DNA of 64,000 nucleotides from Imhoffiella fuscus. Lineage in GTDB: Bacteria; Pseudomonadota; Gammaproteobacteria; Chromatiales; Chromatiaceae. Shown piece after piece: positions 31,206-39,565 of the stretch. The stretch covers positions 1 through 64,000 of the forward strand of contig NZ_JBHUHX010000004.1 in NCBI RefSeq assembly GCF_042682685.1, written 5' to 3'. The notes under the pieces are model-generated. The model had not been told where the DNA came from. It was given only the letters and a program-made list of their open reading frames with translations, and ran no database searches. How positions within the stretch are numbered: the stretch's first letter is position 1; each line of letters begins with the position of its first letter. A program made the translations under genes and the position numbers.

Positions 31206-33440
31206 TCAGAACATGTAGCTCACTCCGAGTCCGACGCTGCGCGGGCGGCCTGGGTAGCCGATGCGGGCGTCGAGTCCTCCCGGGTAGTAGGGGGCGATGT
31301 GGTAGCCGTAGAGGTCGTAGTCCGCGTCGAGCAGGTTCTCGGCCCAGACGTAGAACTCTACGCCCTTCTCCTGGAGTCCGACGCGCAGATCGAGCTTGTT
31401 GTAGGCGTCCAGGTCGAAGTTGTTTTGCGGGTCGGCGGGACGCGAACCCACGTAGCGGTTCGTCAGCTCCGTGTTCAGGACGGGGGCACCGAGCCCCAGA
31501 AAGGGTGGGAGCGGCTTGATGTAGTTGATGGAGACGCTCGCGCCCCAGTTCGGGACCTCGGGCACCTCGTTGCCGTCCTTCACGGCGCTCGCGCTGTCGT
31601 CGCCGTCCACCAGGATGTGGGCGTCCAGGTAGGTGAGCGCGCCGCTGAGGGTCAGCCCGTCGCCGACTCGCCACACGCCTTCGAGTTCGACCCCCTTGCT
31701 CTCGGTATCGTAGTTCTCGACCAGGGTCGCCATCGATTGGGGATCGAATCCCAGCAGATGGTCGTCTTTCACCAGGTTGTAGAACAGTGCGCCGTTGAGT
31801 CCGAAGCGACCGTCGGCGCTCTCGAACTTGAATCCGGTCTCCAGGGTGTTGACGGTGGCCGCCTTGTAGGCGGGATCTTCCTCGCCATAGGTGAAATTGG
31901 TGCCTTCCTGATTGAAGCCGCCGCTCTTGTAGCCGCGGGCGAAGAGACCGTAGAGATTGGTCTCCTCGGTCAGTGCGTAGCCCAGGGCGATGCGCCCGGT
32001 CAGATAGTCGTCGCTCAGGCTCTGGTCGTCGCTGGCCACGCGGAGGGGGCTGGGGTTGCTGTCGTTGGCGCGCCACTTGGCCTGGTAGTCCTTGTCCTCC
32101 CAGGTATAGCGTGCGCCCAGTGTCAGCTTGAGTCGTTCCAGGTTCGGGATGGGAATGGTCGTCTCGCCGAAGAGTGCGAAGGACTCGGTGGTGAAGTCGC
32201 GGTCGATCGTGGCGTTGTAGGGGTTGGATGGATAGTAGTTGTCGTAGGTGTTGCGGTTGTCCCAGGTGCGGTCGGAGTAATAGTAGTTGAGGCCGGTGAC
32301 CCAGAAGAGCTCGGCCCCGGGTTTGGAGGAGAGACGGATTTCGTCGTTGTAGATGGTCTCGTCGGACTGGGTGGTCCAGCGCGCGTCGGGCTTCATTCCG
32401 ACCAGTCGCTGATAGGTCAGCCCCTCGTAGATGGGCGTGGTGTTCTCGTTGTCCGACTTGGAGTAGCCACTCAGGATCGTGAGGACGGCATGCTCCAGTT
32501 CATAGTTGAACTCGGCGGTGAACCGATCCATGCGGTGTTCGTCGGAGATGCCTCCGGAGGGCTGATCAACCTCGGGCGAGTCGCTGTAGGGATAGAGCAA
32601 ATAGTCGACGTCGCTGTCCTTCTGCTCCTCATGTCCGGCCGTGATCAACAGGCTGGTGCCCGCCGAGGGCTCCCACAGCAGCGAGCCCCGGAAGGCCTGG
32701 TCGCGCGGCCGCACGACGGGTTCGCCGTCCGCGACGTCGGTCACGAAGCTGTCCATCTGCGAGGTCCGCGCGGCGAGACGGGCGCTCAGGGTCTCGCTCA
32801 ATGGGCCGCCGACCGCCGCCTCGAGCATCCAATAGTTGTCCTCACCGACCTCGCCGCGGACGTAGCCCTCGGTCCAGCGCGTCGGCCGGCGCGTCGTGAT
32901 GTTGACGGCCCCGGCCTCCGAGTTGCGTCCGAACAGGGTCCCCTGGGGTCCCTTGAGGACCTCGACCCGATCGATGTCGAGCAGGCTCATCGTCGAGCTG
33001 GTCGCCGACAGTGGCAGACCGTCGAGGTTGATGACGACCGAGGTGTCATCGCCGCTGACCTTCTGCAGGGCGCCGACGCCACGGATGCGCAGCGTGCGGT
33101 TGCTCATGCCCATGTTCGAGACGAAATCGACGCTCGGTACCTGCTGGAGCAGTTGGCTGAGCGAGTGCAGCCGCCGCTCCTCGACCTGTTCGCCGCCGAC
33201 GGTGGTGAGGCTGAAGGGGATGTCCTTCGCCAGCTCGGCGGAGCGGCGCGCGGTGACCGTCATGGTGTCGAGGATCACGGCCGCCTCGGCCTCCGAGTCG
33301 GTGGGCGCGTCGGCCAGTGCGTGCCCGGCGCCGCCGAGGCTGAGGGCGCCGATGGTCGCCAGCGCGATGGGCTGCAATCGAAAGCCATCGAGAACGGGAA
33401 GGAGGCGCGGATCCGGGCCTCCGGCGTCGCGTCGAATCAT
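31206..33440 (-). CDS. TonB-dependent outer-membrane siderophore receptor
   Basis: This 744-residue outer-membrane beta-barrel takes up a ferric siderophore or similar ligand using TonB energy. A signal peptide with Ala-rich end (GGAGHALADA, about residues 35-45) precedes the TonB box region DTMTVTARR and the plug domain (LSQLLQQVPSVDFVSNMG, VVINLDGLPL, DRVEVLKGPQGTLFGRNSEA). The barrel follows to the C-terminal aromatic end SVGLGVSYMF. This receptor type is found with siderophore importers. The Fec-type importer genes follow upstream on the same strand, 127 bases away. The ligand is unknown. Confidence 0.92.
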   Translation of the reverse strand: MIRRDAGGPDPRLLPVLDGFRLQPIALATIGALSLGGAGHALADAPTDSEAEAAVILDTMTVTARRSAELAKDIPFSLTTVGGEQVEERRLHSLSQLLQQVPSVDFVSNMGMSNRTLRIRGVGALQKVSGDDTSVVINLDGLPLSATSSTMSLLDIDRVEVLKGPQGTLFGRNSEAGAVNITTRRPTRWTEGYVRGEVGEDNYWMLEAAVGGPLSETLSARLAARTSQMDSFVTDVADGEPVVRPRDQAFRGSLLWEPSAGTSLLITAGHEEQKDSDVDYLLYPYSDSPEVDQPSGGISDEHRMDRFTAEFNYELEHAVLTILSGYSKSDNENTTPIYEGLTYQRLVGMKPDARWTTQSDETIYNDEIRLSSKPGAELFWVTGLNYYYSDRTWDNRNTYDNYYPSNPYNATIDRDFTTESFALFGETTIPIPNLERLKLTLGARYTWEDKDYQAKWRANDSNPSPLRVASDDQSLSDDYLTGRIALGYALTEETNLYGLFARGYKSGGFNQEGTNFTYGEEDPAYKAATVNTLETGFKFESADGRFGLNGALFYNLVKDDHLLGFDPQSMATLVENYDTESKGVELEGVWRVGDGLTLSGALTYLDAHILVDGDDSASAVKDGNEVPEVPNWGASVSINYIKPLPPFLGLGAPVLNTELTNRYVGSRPADPQNNFDLDAYNKLDLRVGLQEKGVEFYVWAENLLDADYDLYGYHIAPYYPGGLDARIGYPGRPRSVGLGVSYMF

Positions 33441-33567
33441 GCTGAATCACCTGTCGTTAGAGGGTTCGATCTGTGTCCCGGCCATCGGCTCGATGGTCAG
33501 GGTCGGGTGTCTCGTTGGCTGGCATCGGGATGCGGACTGCACTGGCTGAGTGGGTGTCGAGACGGGA

Positions 33568-34368
33568 TCAGTGCGCGTTCGCGCCATTGGTGGGCAGTGG
33601 CAGACAATAGGGGATGCGTCTGCCCTCGATCTCGCGATCGATGCGCTCGGTGCGCAGTCCGAACAGCCGTTCGGTGAGGTGCGAGTCGACGACCTCGCGG
33701 GGCGTCCCGTCGGCGAGGATCCGTCCCTCGTACATGGCGAGCACCCGGTCGGCGTACTGACTGGCCTGATTGATGTCGTGCAGCACCATGACGACGGTCA
33801 GTCCGTGACGCCGCTGCAGGCTCGCCAGCAGTTCCAGCAGCTCCACCTGGTGCCCCATGTCCATGTAGGTCGTGGGTTCGTCGAGCAGCAGGATCTCCGC
33901 CTGCTGGGCCAGCGTCATCGCCAACCAGGCACGCTGGCGCTCGCCGCCGGAGAGGGTGGCGAAGCGGCGCTCGCGCAGGTGGGCGATGCTGGTCGCGCTC
34001 AAGGCCCAGTCGACGACCGCGCGATCCTCGGCGCTGGCCCCGCCGAGCAGGTCCTGATGCGGATAGCGTCCGTGCCCGACGAGCTGGCGCACGCTGATGT
34101 CGTCCGGGGCCGAGGGGCTCTGGGGCAGGCTGGCGAGCCGGCGGGCGAGGGCCTTGGGCTCCCAGTCGGACAGCGGGCGCTCGTCGAGTCGGACCGTGCC
34201 GGAGGCCGGGCGGAGCAGACCGCCGAGGGCCTTGAGCAGGGTCGATTTGCCGCAGCCGTTGGGGCCGACCAGGCAGCTGACCTTGCCGCGCTCCAGGCGC
34301 AGCTCAGGGATGTCGACGATGGTGTGCTGGCCGTAGGCCAGGGTCAGTCGGGTGGCGTGCAGGGTCAT
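33568..34368 (-). CDS. FecE/FepC-type iron-siderophore ABC transporter ATPase
   Basis: This 266-residue ATP-binding subunit has the Walker A GPNGCGKST, the signature LSGGERQRAWLAMTL, Walker B EILLLDEPTTYMD and the switch His in VLHDINQASQYADRVLAM. The YMDMGHQVELL segment is characteristic of the siderophore importer group. It starts at the ATG at 34368, overlapping the permease gene stop by four bases; the long frame continuing upstream is a shadow. It powers import through the two permeases encoded just before it. Confidence 0.93.
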   Translation of the reverse strand: MTLHATRLTLAYGQHTIVDIPELRLERGKVSCLVGPNGCGKSTLLKALGGLLRPASGTVRLDERPLSDWEPKALARRLASLPQSPSAPDDISVRQLVGHGRYPHQDLLGGASAEDRAVVDWALSATSIAHLRERRFATLSGGERQRAWLAMTLAQQAEILLLDEPTTYMDMGHQVELLELLASLQRRHGLTVVMVLHDINQASQYADRVLAMYEGRILADGTPREVVDSHLTERLFGLRTERIDREIEGRRIPYCLPLPTNGANAH

Positions 34369-35462
34369 GGGTGCGCCCTCGTGCGGCGCTGCAACAGAAG
34401 CAGGAAGATCGGGATGCCGATCAGGGAGGTCAGTGCGCCGACCGGCAGCTCCTGCGAGACGGTGAGCAGGCGCGCGGCGATATCGGCGGACAGGGTCAGC
34501 AGTGCGCCGCACAGCAGGGTGGTGAGCATCAGGCGGCGCATCTCGCCCCCGACCAGGCGTCGCGCCAGGTGGGGGATGACGAGCCCGACGAACCCCACCG
34601 GGCCGGCGACCGCGATGGCGCTGGCGGCGAGCAGCACGGCGACGCCGATCGCGATCAGGCGCCAGCGGCGCACCGGCAGCCCGAGCGACTGCGCGGTCTC
34701 GTCCTCGAAGCGCAGCACCGAGAGCGGGCGCAGCAGCAGCGCCGCCGCGCCCAGACCGATGAGGGTCCAGGGCAACAGCAGCAGCAGGTGATCGAAGTCG
34801 CGTCCGTAGAGACTGCCGGCCAGCCAGATCAGGGCGATCTCGGTCCGTGCCCCGCCCCAGACCACCACCACCCACATCACCAGGGCGTTCAGCACCGCGC
34901 CCACGGCCACCCCGTTGAGGGCCATCCGCACCGGGTCGATCCGTCGGCCCCAGGACAGCCCGAGCACCAGCACGGCGGCGCCCATGCCCCCGGCGAAGGC
35001 GGCGAACGGCAACCAGGTGAGTGAGATCTCGGTGCTGGCGTCGTGCAGGAGATTGGCATCGAGCAGGTCGCCCAGCAGCAGTACCGTGACCACCAGCAGG
35101 CTGGCGCCGCTGGAGATGCCGATGACGCCGGGATCGCCGAGCGGATTGCGGATCACCGCCTGCAGGATCAGCCCGGAGACGGCGAAGTGGAGCCCGACCA
35201 GCACCGCGAGCAGGGTGCGCGGCAGCCGCAGGTTCCACACGAGGTCGTGCCCCAGCGACTCCCCGCTCGGATCGAGGAGCCCCCGATAGACGCTGGCCAG
35301 GTCCACCGACACCGAGCCGGCGAGCAGCGACAGCACCATCATCAGGGCGAGTGCCGCGCAGAGCGCGACGACGATCCAGTGAAAGCGGCCAGTCGCGGGC
35401 GTCCGGGGCACGGAGGTCGGCGCCTTGGGGAGGGGGATCGAGGGCGATGACGAGCTGGACAT
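34365..35462 (-). CDS. FecCD-family iron-siderophore ABC permease (second subunit)
   Basis: This 365-residue inner-membrane permease has about ten helices after a 30-residue polar, Ser/Pro-rich N-terminus. FecCD hallmarks are LRLPRTLLAVLVGLHFAVSG, IRNPLGDPGVIGISSGA, and GPVGFVGLVIPHLARRLVGG near the coupling helix. It forms the channel with the neighbouring permease, whose stop is one base upstream. It overlaps the ATPase gene by four bases. Confidence 0.93.
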   Translation of the reverse strand: MSSSSSPSIPLPKAPTSVPRTPATGRFHWIVVALCAALALMMVLSLLAGSVSVDLASVYRGLLDPSGESLGHDLVWNLRLPRTLLAVLVGLHFAVSGLILQAVIRNPLGDPGVIGISSGASLLVVTVLLLGDLLDANLLHDASTEISLTWLPFAAFAGGMGAAVLVLGLSWGRRIDPVRMALNGVAVGAVLNALVMWVVVVWGGARTEIALIWLAGSLYGRDFDHLLLLLPWTLIGLGAAALLLRPLSVLRFEDETAQSLGLPVRRWRLIAIGVAVLLAASAIAVAGPVGFVGLVIPHLARRLVGGEMRRLMLTTLLCGALLTLSADIAARLLTVSQELPVGALTSLIGIPIFLLLLQRRTRAHP

Positions 35463-35463
35463 C

Positions 35464-36483
35464 TCAGGCCTCCTGACGGCGGATCAGCCGCACCAGCAGC
35501 GGACCGCCCGCCAGCACGCAGAGGATGCCGACCGGGATCTCCTGCCACTTGGCGATCAGGTCGGCACCGCAGACCAGGCAGGCACCCACCAGCGCGGACA
35601 GGGGCAGCAGCGCCCGATGGCTCGTCCGCTCGCCGACGTGGCTCAGCCCGAAACGCACCAGATGCGGTGCCACCAGACCGACGAAGGCGATCGGCCCGGT
35701 GGCGGAGACGGTCGCGGCCGTCAGCACCACGGCGGTCAGCCCCAGGAGCAGACGCCAGGGCAGGGCACGCAGACCGAGCGAGGTCAGCAGCTCCTCGTCG
35801 AGCGTCAGCAGGTCGAGGATGCGCGCGCAGGCGACGCCCAGCGCGAGTCCAGCGACGACCCAGGGCCAGAGCATCTGGACCTGCGACCAGGTGCGGTTGG
35901 CCAGACTGCCGCTCAGCCAGTAGTAGATGCCGTTGGCCTCGGTCTGGGAGGAGACCAGCACCAGGGTGATGGCGGCGAGGAAGAACAGGTTGACGCTCAT
36001 GCCCGTGAGCGTCAGATGCAGCGGCTCCAGGCGCGTGCGCAGGGCGATGCCGAAGGTCAGCAGCGCTGCGAGCAGACCGCCGAGGGTGCCGCAGGCGAGC
36101 ATCAGGGGGAGCGGCAGGCTGGCGAAGGCCATGCAGAGCACCATGGCGAAGGCGGCGCCAGCGCTCACCCCGAGCAGGCTCGGCTCGCCGAGCGGGTTGC
36201 GGGTGATCGACTGGGCGATCGCCCCGGCCATGCCCAGGGCCGCGCCGGCCAGCAGACCGGTGAGCAGGCGCGGCAGACGCAGCTCGTGCAGTACGAAGGC
36301 CGAGTTCGAGTCGCCGCCGTGCCACAGGGCTCGGGGCAGTTCGGTCAGTGGAATCGGGTAGTCGCCGAGGCTCAGCGCGGCGGCCCCCGCCATGCCGAGC
36401 ATGAGGAGACAGGCGGCCCCGAACACCAGTGGCGGGGCGGGCGCGACGGCGCGCAAGGGCCCGGAGAGGAGTCGTCCCGACAT
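35464..36483 (-). CDS. FecCD-family iron-siderophore ABC permease (first subunit)
   Basis: This 339-residue permease is of the same family as its neighbour, with LRLPRLLTGLLAGAALGMAG, ITRNPLGEPSLLGVSAGAAF and GPIAFVGLVAPHLVRFGLSH. About ten transmembrane helices are expected. It lies nine bases after the binding-protein gene. The two permeases would make a heterodimeric channel, as in FecCD or FepDG. Confidence 0.93.
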   Translation of the reverse strand: MSGRLLSGPLRAVAPAPPLVFGAACLLMLGMAGAAALSLGDYPIPLTELPRALWHGGDSNSAFVLHELRLPRLLTGLLAGAALGMAGAIAQSITRNPLGEPSLLGVSAGAAFAMVLCMAFASLPLPLMLACGTLGGLLAALLTFGIALRTRLEPLHLTLTGMSVNLFFLAAITLVLVSSQTEANGIYYWLSGSLANRTWSQVQMLWPWVVAGLALGVACARILDLLTLDEELLTSLGLRALPWRLLLGLTAVVLTAATVSATGPIAFVGLVAPHLVRFGLSHVGERTSHRALLPLSALVGACLVCGADLIAKWQEIPVGILCVLAGGPLLVRLIRRQEA

Positions 36484-36492
36484 CGACGCGGC

Positions 36493-37557
36493 CTACTCGA
36501 CGAAGGTCATCGGGGTGGCGCGCGCGGCTTCCGGGATGTCGGTGGGCTCCGGGAAGCTGTCCGGGTAAAGCAGATGCGCCATCTCGCGCAGCACCATCTC
36601 GCGCGCCAGCGGACCGTGCGACATGACGTACTGATCGTTCACCCGCCAGGCGCGGCCGTTCTTGACCGCCTTCAGCCGTGGCCAGACCGGATGATCGGCG
36701 AAGGGTCCGTCCTCTCCCTTGAAGACGAGGATGACGTCGGGATCGAGGCGCAGCAGGGTCTCCAGGCTGATGGCCGCCGAATCGGGCATCTGAAGCTCTG
36801 GCGTCGGGCTGTCGCCCTGCACGTTGGTCGCCCCCAGCCGGTCCATGATCTGGGTCGTGAAATAGTGGTTGTAGAAGGCATAGGGCACGTCGGCCCAGTC
36901 CCATAGGAAGACGGCGCTGACGCCACCCGGCGCCTTGGCCGCGTGGGCGTCCAGGTCGGCGAGGAACCGCGCGTTGAGCGCCTCGCCGTCCTCCTCGAAC
37001 CCCAGCGCCCGCGAGACGCGGGTCACCGCGCTCAGCGAGTCGTCGAGCGTGGTCAGGTCGAGCGCGACGAAGGTTCCGGTCTCCTCGATCTTCTTCTCGA
37101 ATGGCTGGGTGTAGGTGCGCAGACCGATGATGAGATCGGGCGAGAGCTGGGTCAGGACCTCGAGGTTGACCTGGTGTATCTCGCCCAGATCGACCGTCCC
37201 GGTGGCGGCCTCGCCGAGAAAGGCCGAGTGCTTGCCGTTGAGCGTCGAGAGTCCGGCGATCCTGCCTCCCAGGGCGGAGAGCAGATCGGCGCCGAAGGTG
37301 GAGATGGCCGCGACGCGCTCGGGGCGCCGCTCGATGACGACCGTCTGGCCGCGGGCATCGACGATGCTGACCGGAAAGACGTCCGCCCGCGTCATGCCGG
37401 AACCCAGTCCGGCGATCCCCAAGGCGGTCGCGAGGAGGGCCGGAAACGCGCGTCGCAGCGACCCTTGGCGCATTCGGTTCGCGTTGTTCGTCCGAGCCGC
37501 TGCGCCGGCCGATCTCCGACCGTCATCGGTCGCTCGGTCGCTGGTTGTTGACCCCAT
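36493..37557 (-). CDS. periplasmic iron-siderophore binding protein
   Basis: The 354-residue product is a FecB/FhuD-type substrate-binding protein. An N-terminal export signal (about residues 30-58, with FPALLATALGIAGLGSGMTRADV) precedes the TroA-like domain: VVIERRPERVAAISTFGADL, LTQLSPDLIIGLRTYTQ, then the long spanning helix and LLRLDPDVILVFKGEDG. There is no lipobox Cys, so it is likely soluble. The N-terminal 28 residues before the signal are polar, so a later start (MRQGSLRR at residue 29) is plausible. It is the first gene of the importer operon. Confidence 0.9.
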   Translation of the reverse strand: MGSTTSDRATDDGRRSAGAAARTNNANRMRQGSLRRAFPALLATALGIAGLGSGMTRADVFPVSIVDARGQTVVIERRPERVAAISTFGADLLSALGGRIAGLSTLNGKHSAFLGEAATGTVDLGEIHQVNLEVLTQLSPDLIIGLRTYTQPFEKKIEETGTFVALDLTTLDDSLSAVTRVSRALGFEEDGEALNARFLADLDAHAAKAPGGVSAVFLWDWADVPYAFYNHYFTTQIMDRLGATNVQGDSPTPELQMPDSAAISLETLLRLDPDVILVFKGEDGPFADHPVWPRLKAVKNGRAWRVNDQYVMSHGPLAREMVLREMAHLLYPDSFPEPTDIPEAARATPMTFVE

Positions 37558-37738
37558 GATGCAATATCTCTCTAAATGCGAACAAATCTTGATTTCATTA
37601 TTTGAGCGGGGCGATGCCGGTCGCTACCCGAATCGGCGCAAGGGGCGCGCGCGGATCCCGCACCGATTCGGGTAGTCGTCCGCTGTCGGGCGCGTCGATG
37701 CTTAGGTCTGGTTCTGACCGAGACGACAGTGATCCGAC

Positions 37739-39565
37739 ATGGAGAGAGGAGCGAATGACGGCGGAAGCCGGCGCCTGATGTTCCAGCTCATGGCAGGGCG
37801 GCGCATTGCGCTGCTGGCCGCACTGCTGGTGACCCTGGTCGCGGTGATCGCCGAATTGGTGCCGTTCTGGCTGCTGTTTCGGGCGATCGACGCCTTGCTC
37901 GTCGATCCGCAGGATCTGCCATCGACCCTGCTGAGCTGCGCGGTCTGGCTGTTGGTGGCCCTGCTGCTGAAGTATCTGGCCTATGGCGTCGCCTACCTGA
38001 TCAGCCATCACACGGCCTACGCCATCATGGCCGATACGCGCCAGCGGCTGGTGAGCCAACTGGCCGCCGCCCCGCTGCACTGGCTGCTGGCGCAGGGTGC
38101 CGGCGCGCTCAAGCAGTCGGTCATCCAGGACGTGGAACGCATGGAGGCCTTCATCGCCCATCACACGGTGGAGGTGACGGCCGCCGTTCTGGCGCCGCTG
38201 GTCGTCACTGGGCTGCTGTTCTGGGTGGACTGGCGCCTGGCATTGGCCGTCCTGGCGGTCGGTCCGCTGGCGTTCGTCAGCGCATCCATCGTCATGCGTG
38301 GGAGCGGCCAGGAGCACGAGCGCTTCAATCGCGCGACCGCCGACCTGAGCAACGTGACGGTCGAGTATCTGCGCAACATGCCGGTCATGAAGATCTTCTG
38401 CCACGCGACCTCGGGGTTCCGGCTGCTGCAACGGCGCCTGCGCGACTACTACCAACTCACCGAGGACATCACCCGGCGCACGGTGCCGGGCTGGTCGCTG
38501 TTCACCAGCGTGCTCGGCGCCCACATGCTGCTGGTGCTGCCGCTCGGGGCTTGGCTCGAGGCGCGCGACGAGGTCAGCGCCGCCGAGGTGGCGCTTGCGG
38601 TGATGCTGGGGGCAGGCGTGTTTCGCCCGATGCTGAAGGTCAGTCGCTTCTTCATGGAGATGCCTGGGATCTTCGCCGGGCTGAGTCGCATGGCGCCGAT
38701 CCTCGCCATTGGCGCCGGCCCGCGCTGCGGCGCGAGCCAGATCGAGCCGCCGGTGACGCTCGCATTGGATCGGGTCGGCTTCGCCTATGGCCCCCGCTCC
38801 ATTCTGGAGGACGTGAGCCTGAGCCTGACGGCGGGCAGCTTCAACGTGCTGCTCGGTCCCTCGGGCTCGGGCAAGTCCACCATCGCCCAGATCGTCGCCG
38901 GAGCGCTGGTGCCGGCCTCCGGCACCGCCCGCATCAATGGGGTTGAGATCCAGGATCTGGGCGATGCGGAACGCGCGGCCTTGATCGCGCTGGCGACTCA
39001 GGACGTCTTCCTGTTCAGCGGCACCATCCGCGACAACCTCCGGCTCGCGCGTCCCACGGTGAGCGAGGCGCAGTTGCGCCGAGCGGTCGAGGTGGCGCAG
39101 GCGCAGACACTGATCGAGGCGCTGCCGGATGGCTACGAGACCCAGGTCAGCGAGCTGGGTGCGCGTCTGTCGGGGGGCGAACGCCAGCGCATCGCGGTGG
39201 CTCGGGCGCTGCTCGCCGACACCCAGGTGCTGGTGCTCGACGAGGCCACCGCCTTTGCCGACAGCCTGACGCAGCGCGCCTTCTTCCAGGCGCTGCGTGC
39301 GGCCTATCCGGACAAGGCGCTGCTGGTGGTGGCGCATCGGCTGTACGGGATCGAGCAGGCCGATCAGATCCTGGTGCTCGAGCGGGGTCAGGTCACCGAT
39401 CGCGGCACCCATGCCGAGCTATTGCGCTCGAGTGTCTACTACCGGGCGATGTGGCGCCGCGAGCAGCAGATCGAGGAGTGGACGCTGGTCGCCGACGACG
39501 AACGTCCAGGCTCGGGCATCGGGTGGAATCGTCCGGCGACGCCGACGGAGGTGGTCAATGGCTGA
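37739..39565 (+). CDS. IrtA/YbtP-like ABC half-transporter for siderophore import
   Basis: This 608-residue protein has an exporter-type fold with six helices (about residues 15-315) and a C-terminal ATPase: Walker A GPSGSGKST, signature LSGGERQRIAVARALLA, Walker B VLVLDEATAFAD. Paired exporter-fold genes beside a siderophore receptor and an AraC regulator are typical of YbtPQ and IrtAB, which import ferric siderophores despite their fold. The start is uncertain: 37739, or 37778 if coupled to the preceding seven-codon frame. It overlaps its partner gene by eight bases. Confidence 0.85.
   Translation: MERGANDGGSRRLMFQLMAGRRIALLAALLVTLVAVIAELVPFWLLFRAIDALLVDPQDLPSTLLSCAVWLLVALLLKYLAYGVAYLISHHTAYAIMADTRQRLVSQLAAAPLHWLLAQGAGALKQSVIQDVERMEAFIAHHTVEVTAAVLAPLVVTGLLFWVDWRLALAVLAVGPLAFVSASIVMRGSGQEHERFNRATADLSNVTVEYLRNMPVMKIFCHATSGFRLLQRRLRDYYQLTEDITRRTVPGWSLFTSVLGAHMLLVLPLGAWLEARDEVSAAEVALAVMLGAGVFRPMLKVSRFFMEMPGIFAGLSRMAPILAIGAGPRCGASQIEPPVTLALDRVGFAYGPRSILEDVSLSLTAGSFNVLLGPSGSGKSTIAQIVAGALVPASGTARINGVEIQDLGDAERAALIALATQDVFLFSGTIRDNLRLARPTVSEAQLRRAVEVAQAQTLIEALPDGYETQVSELGARLSGGERQRIAVARALLADTQVLVLDEATAFADSLTQRAFFQALRAAYPDKALLVVAHRLYGIEQADQILVLERGQVTDRGTHAELLRSSVYYRAMWRREQQIEEWTLVADDERPGSGIGWNRPATPTEVVNG
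37755..37778 (+). CDS. seven-codon upstream frame coupled to the ABC gene
   Basis: AGGAG followed closely by ATG at 37755 opens a frame of only seven codons, whose TGA overlaps an in-frame ATG of the ABC gene as TGATG at 37776-37780. This could be a coupling leader peptide, or a sign that the true N-terminus was shifted by one base. The alternative in-frame start of the ABC gene at 37739 reads straight through it. Confidence 0.3.
   Translation: MTAEAGA

Noticed and set aside
37560..37620. A+T-rich stretch between the binding-protein and IrtA-like genes as a Fur box
   Set aside because: Partial AAATGC and TGATTTCATT arms are seen but do not form a proper inverted repeat; too weak to call.
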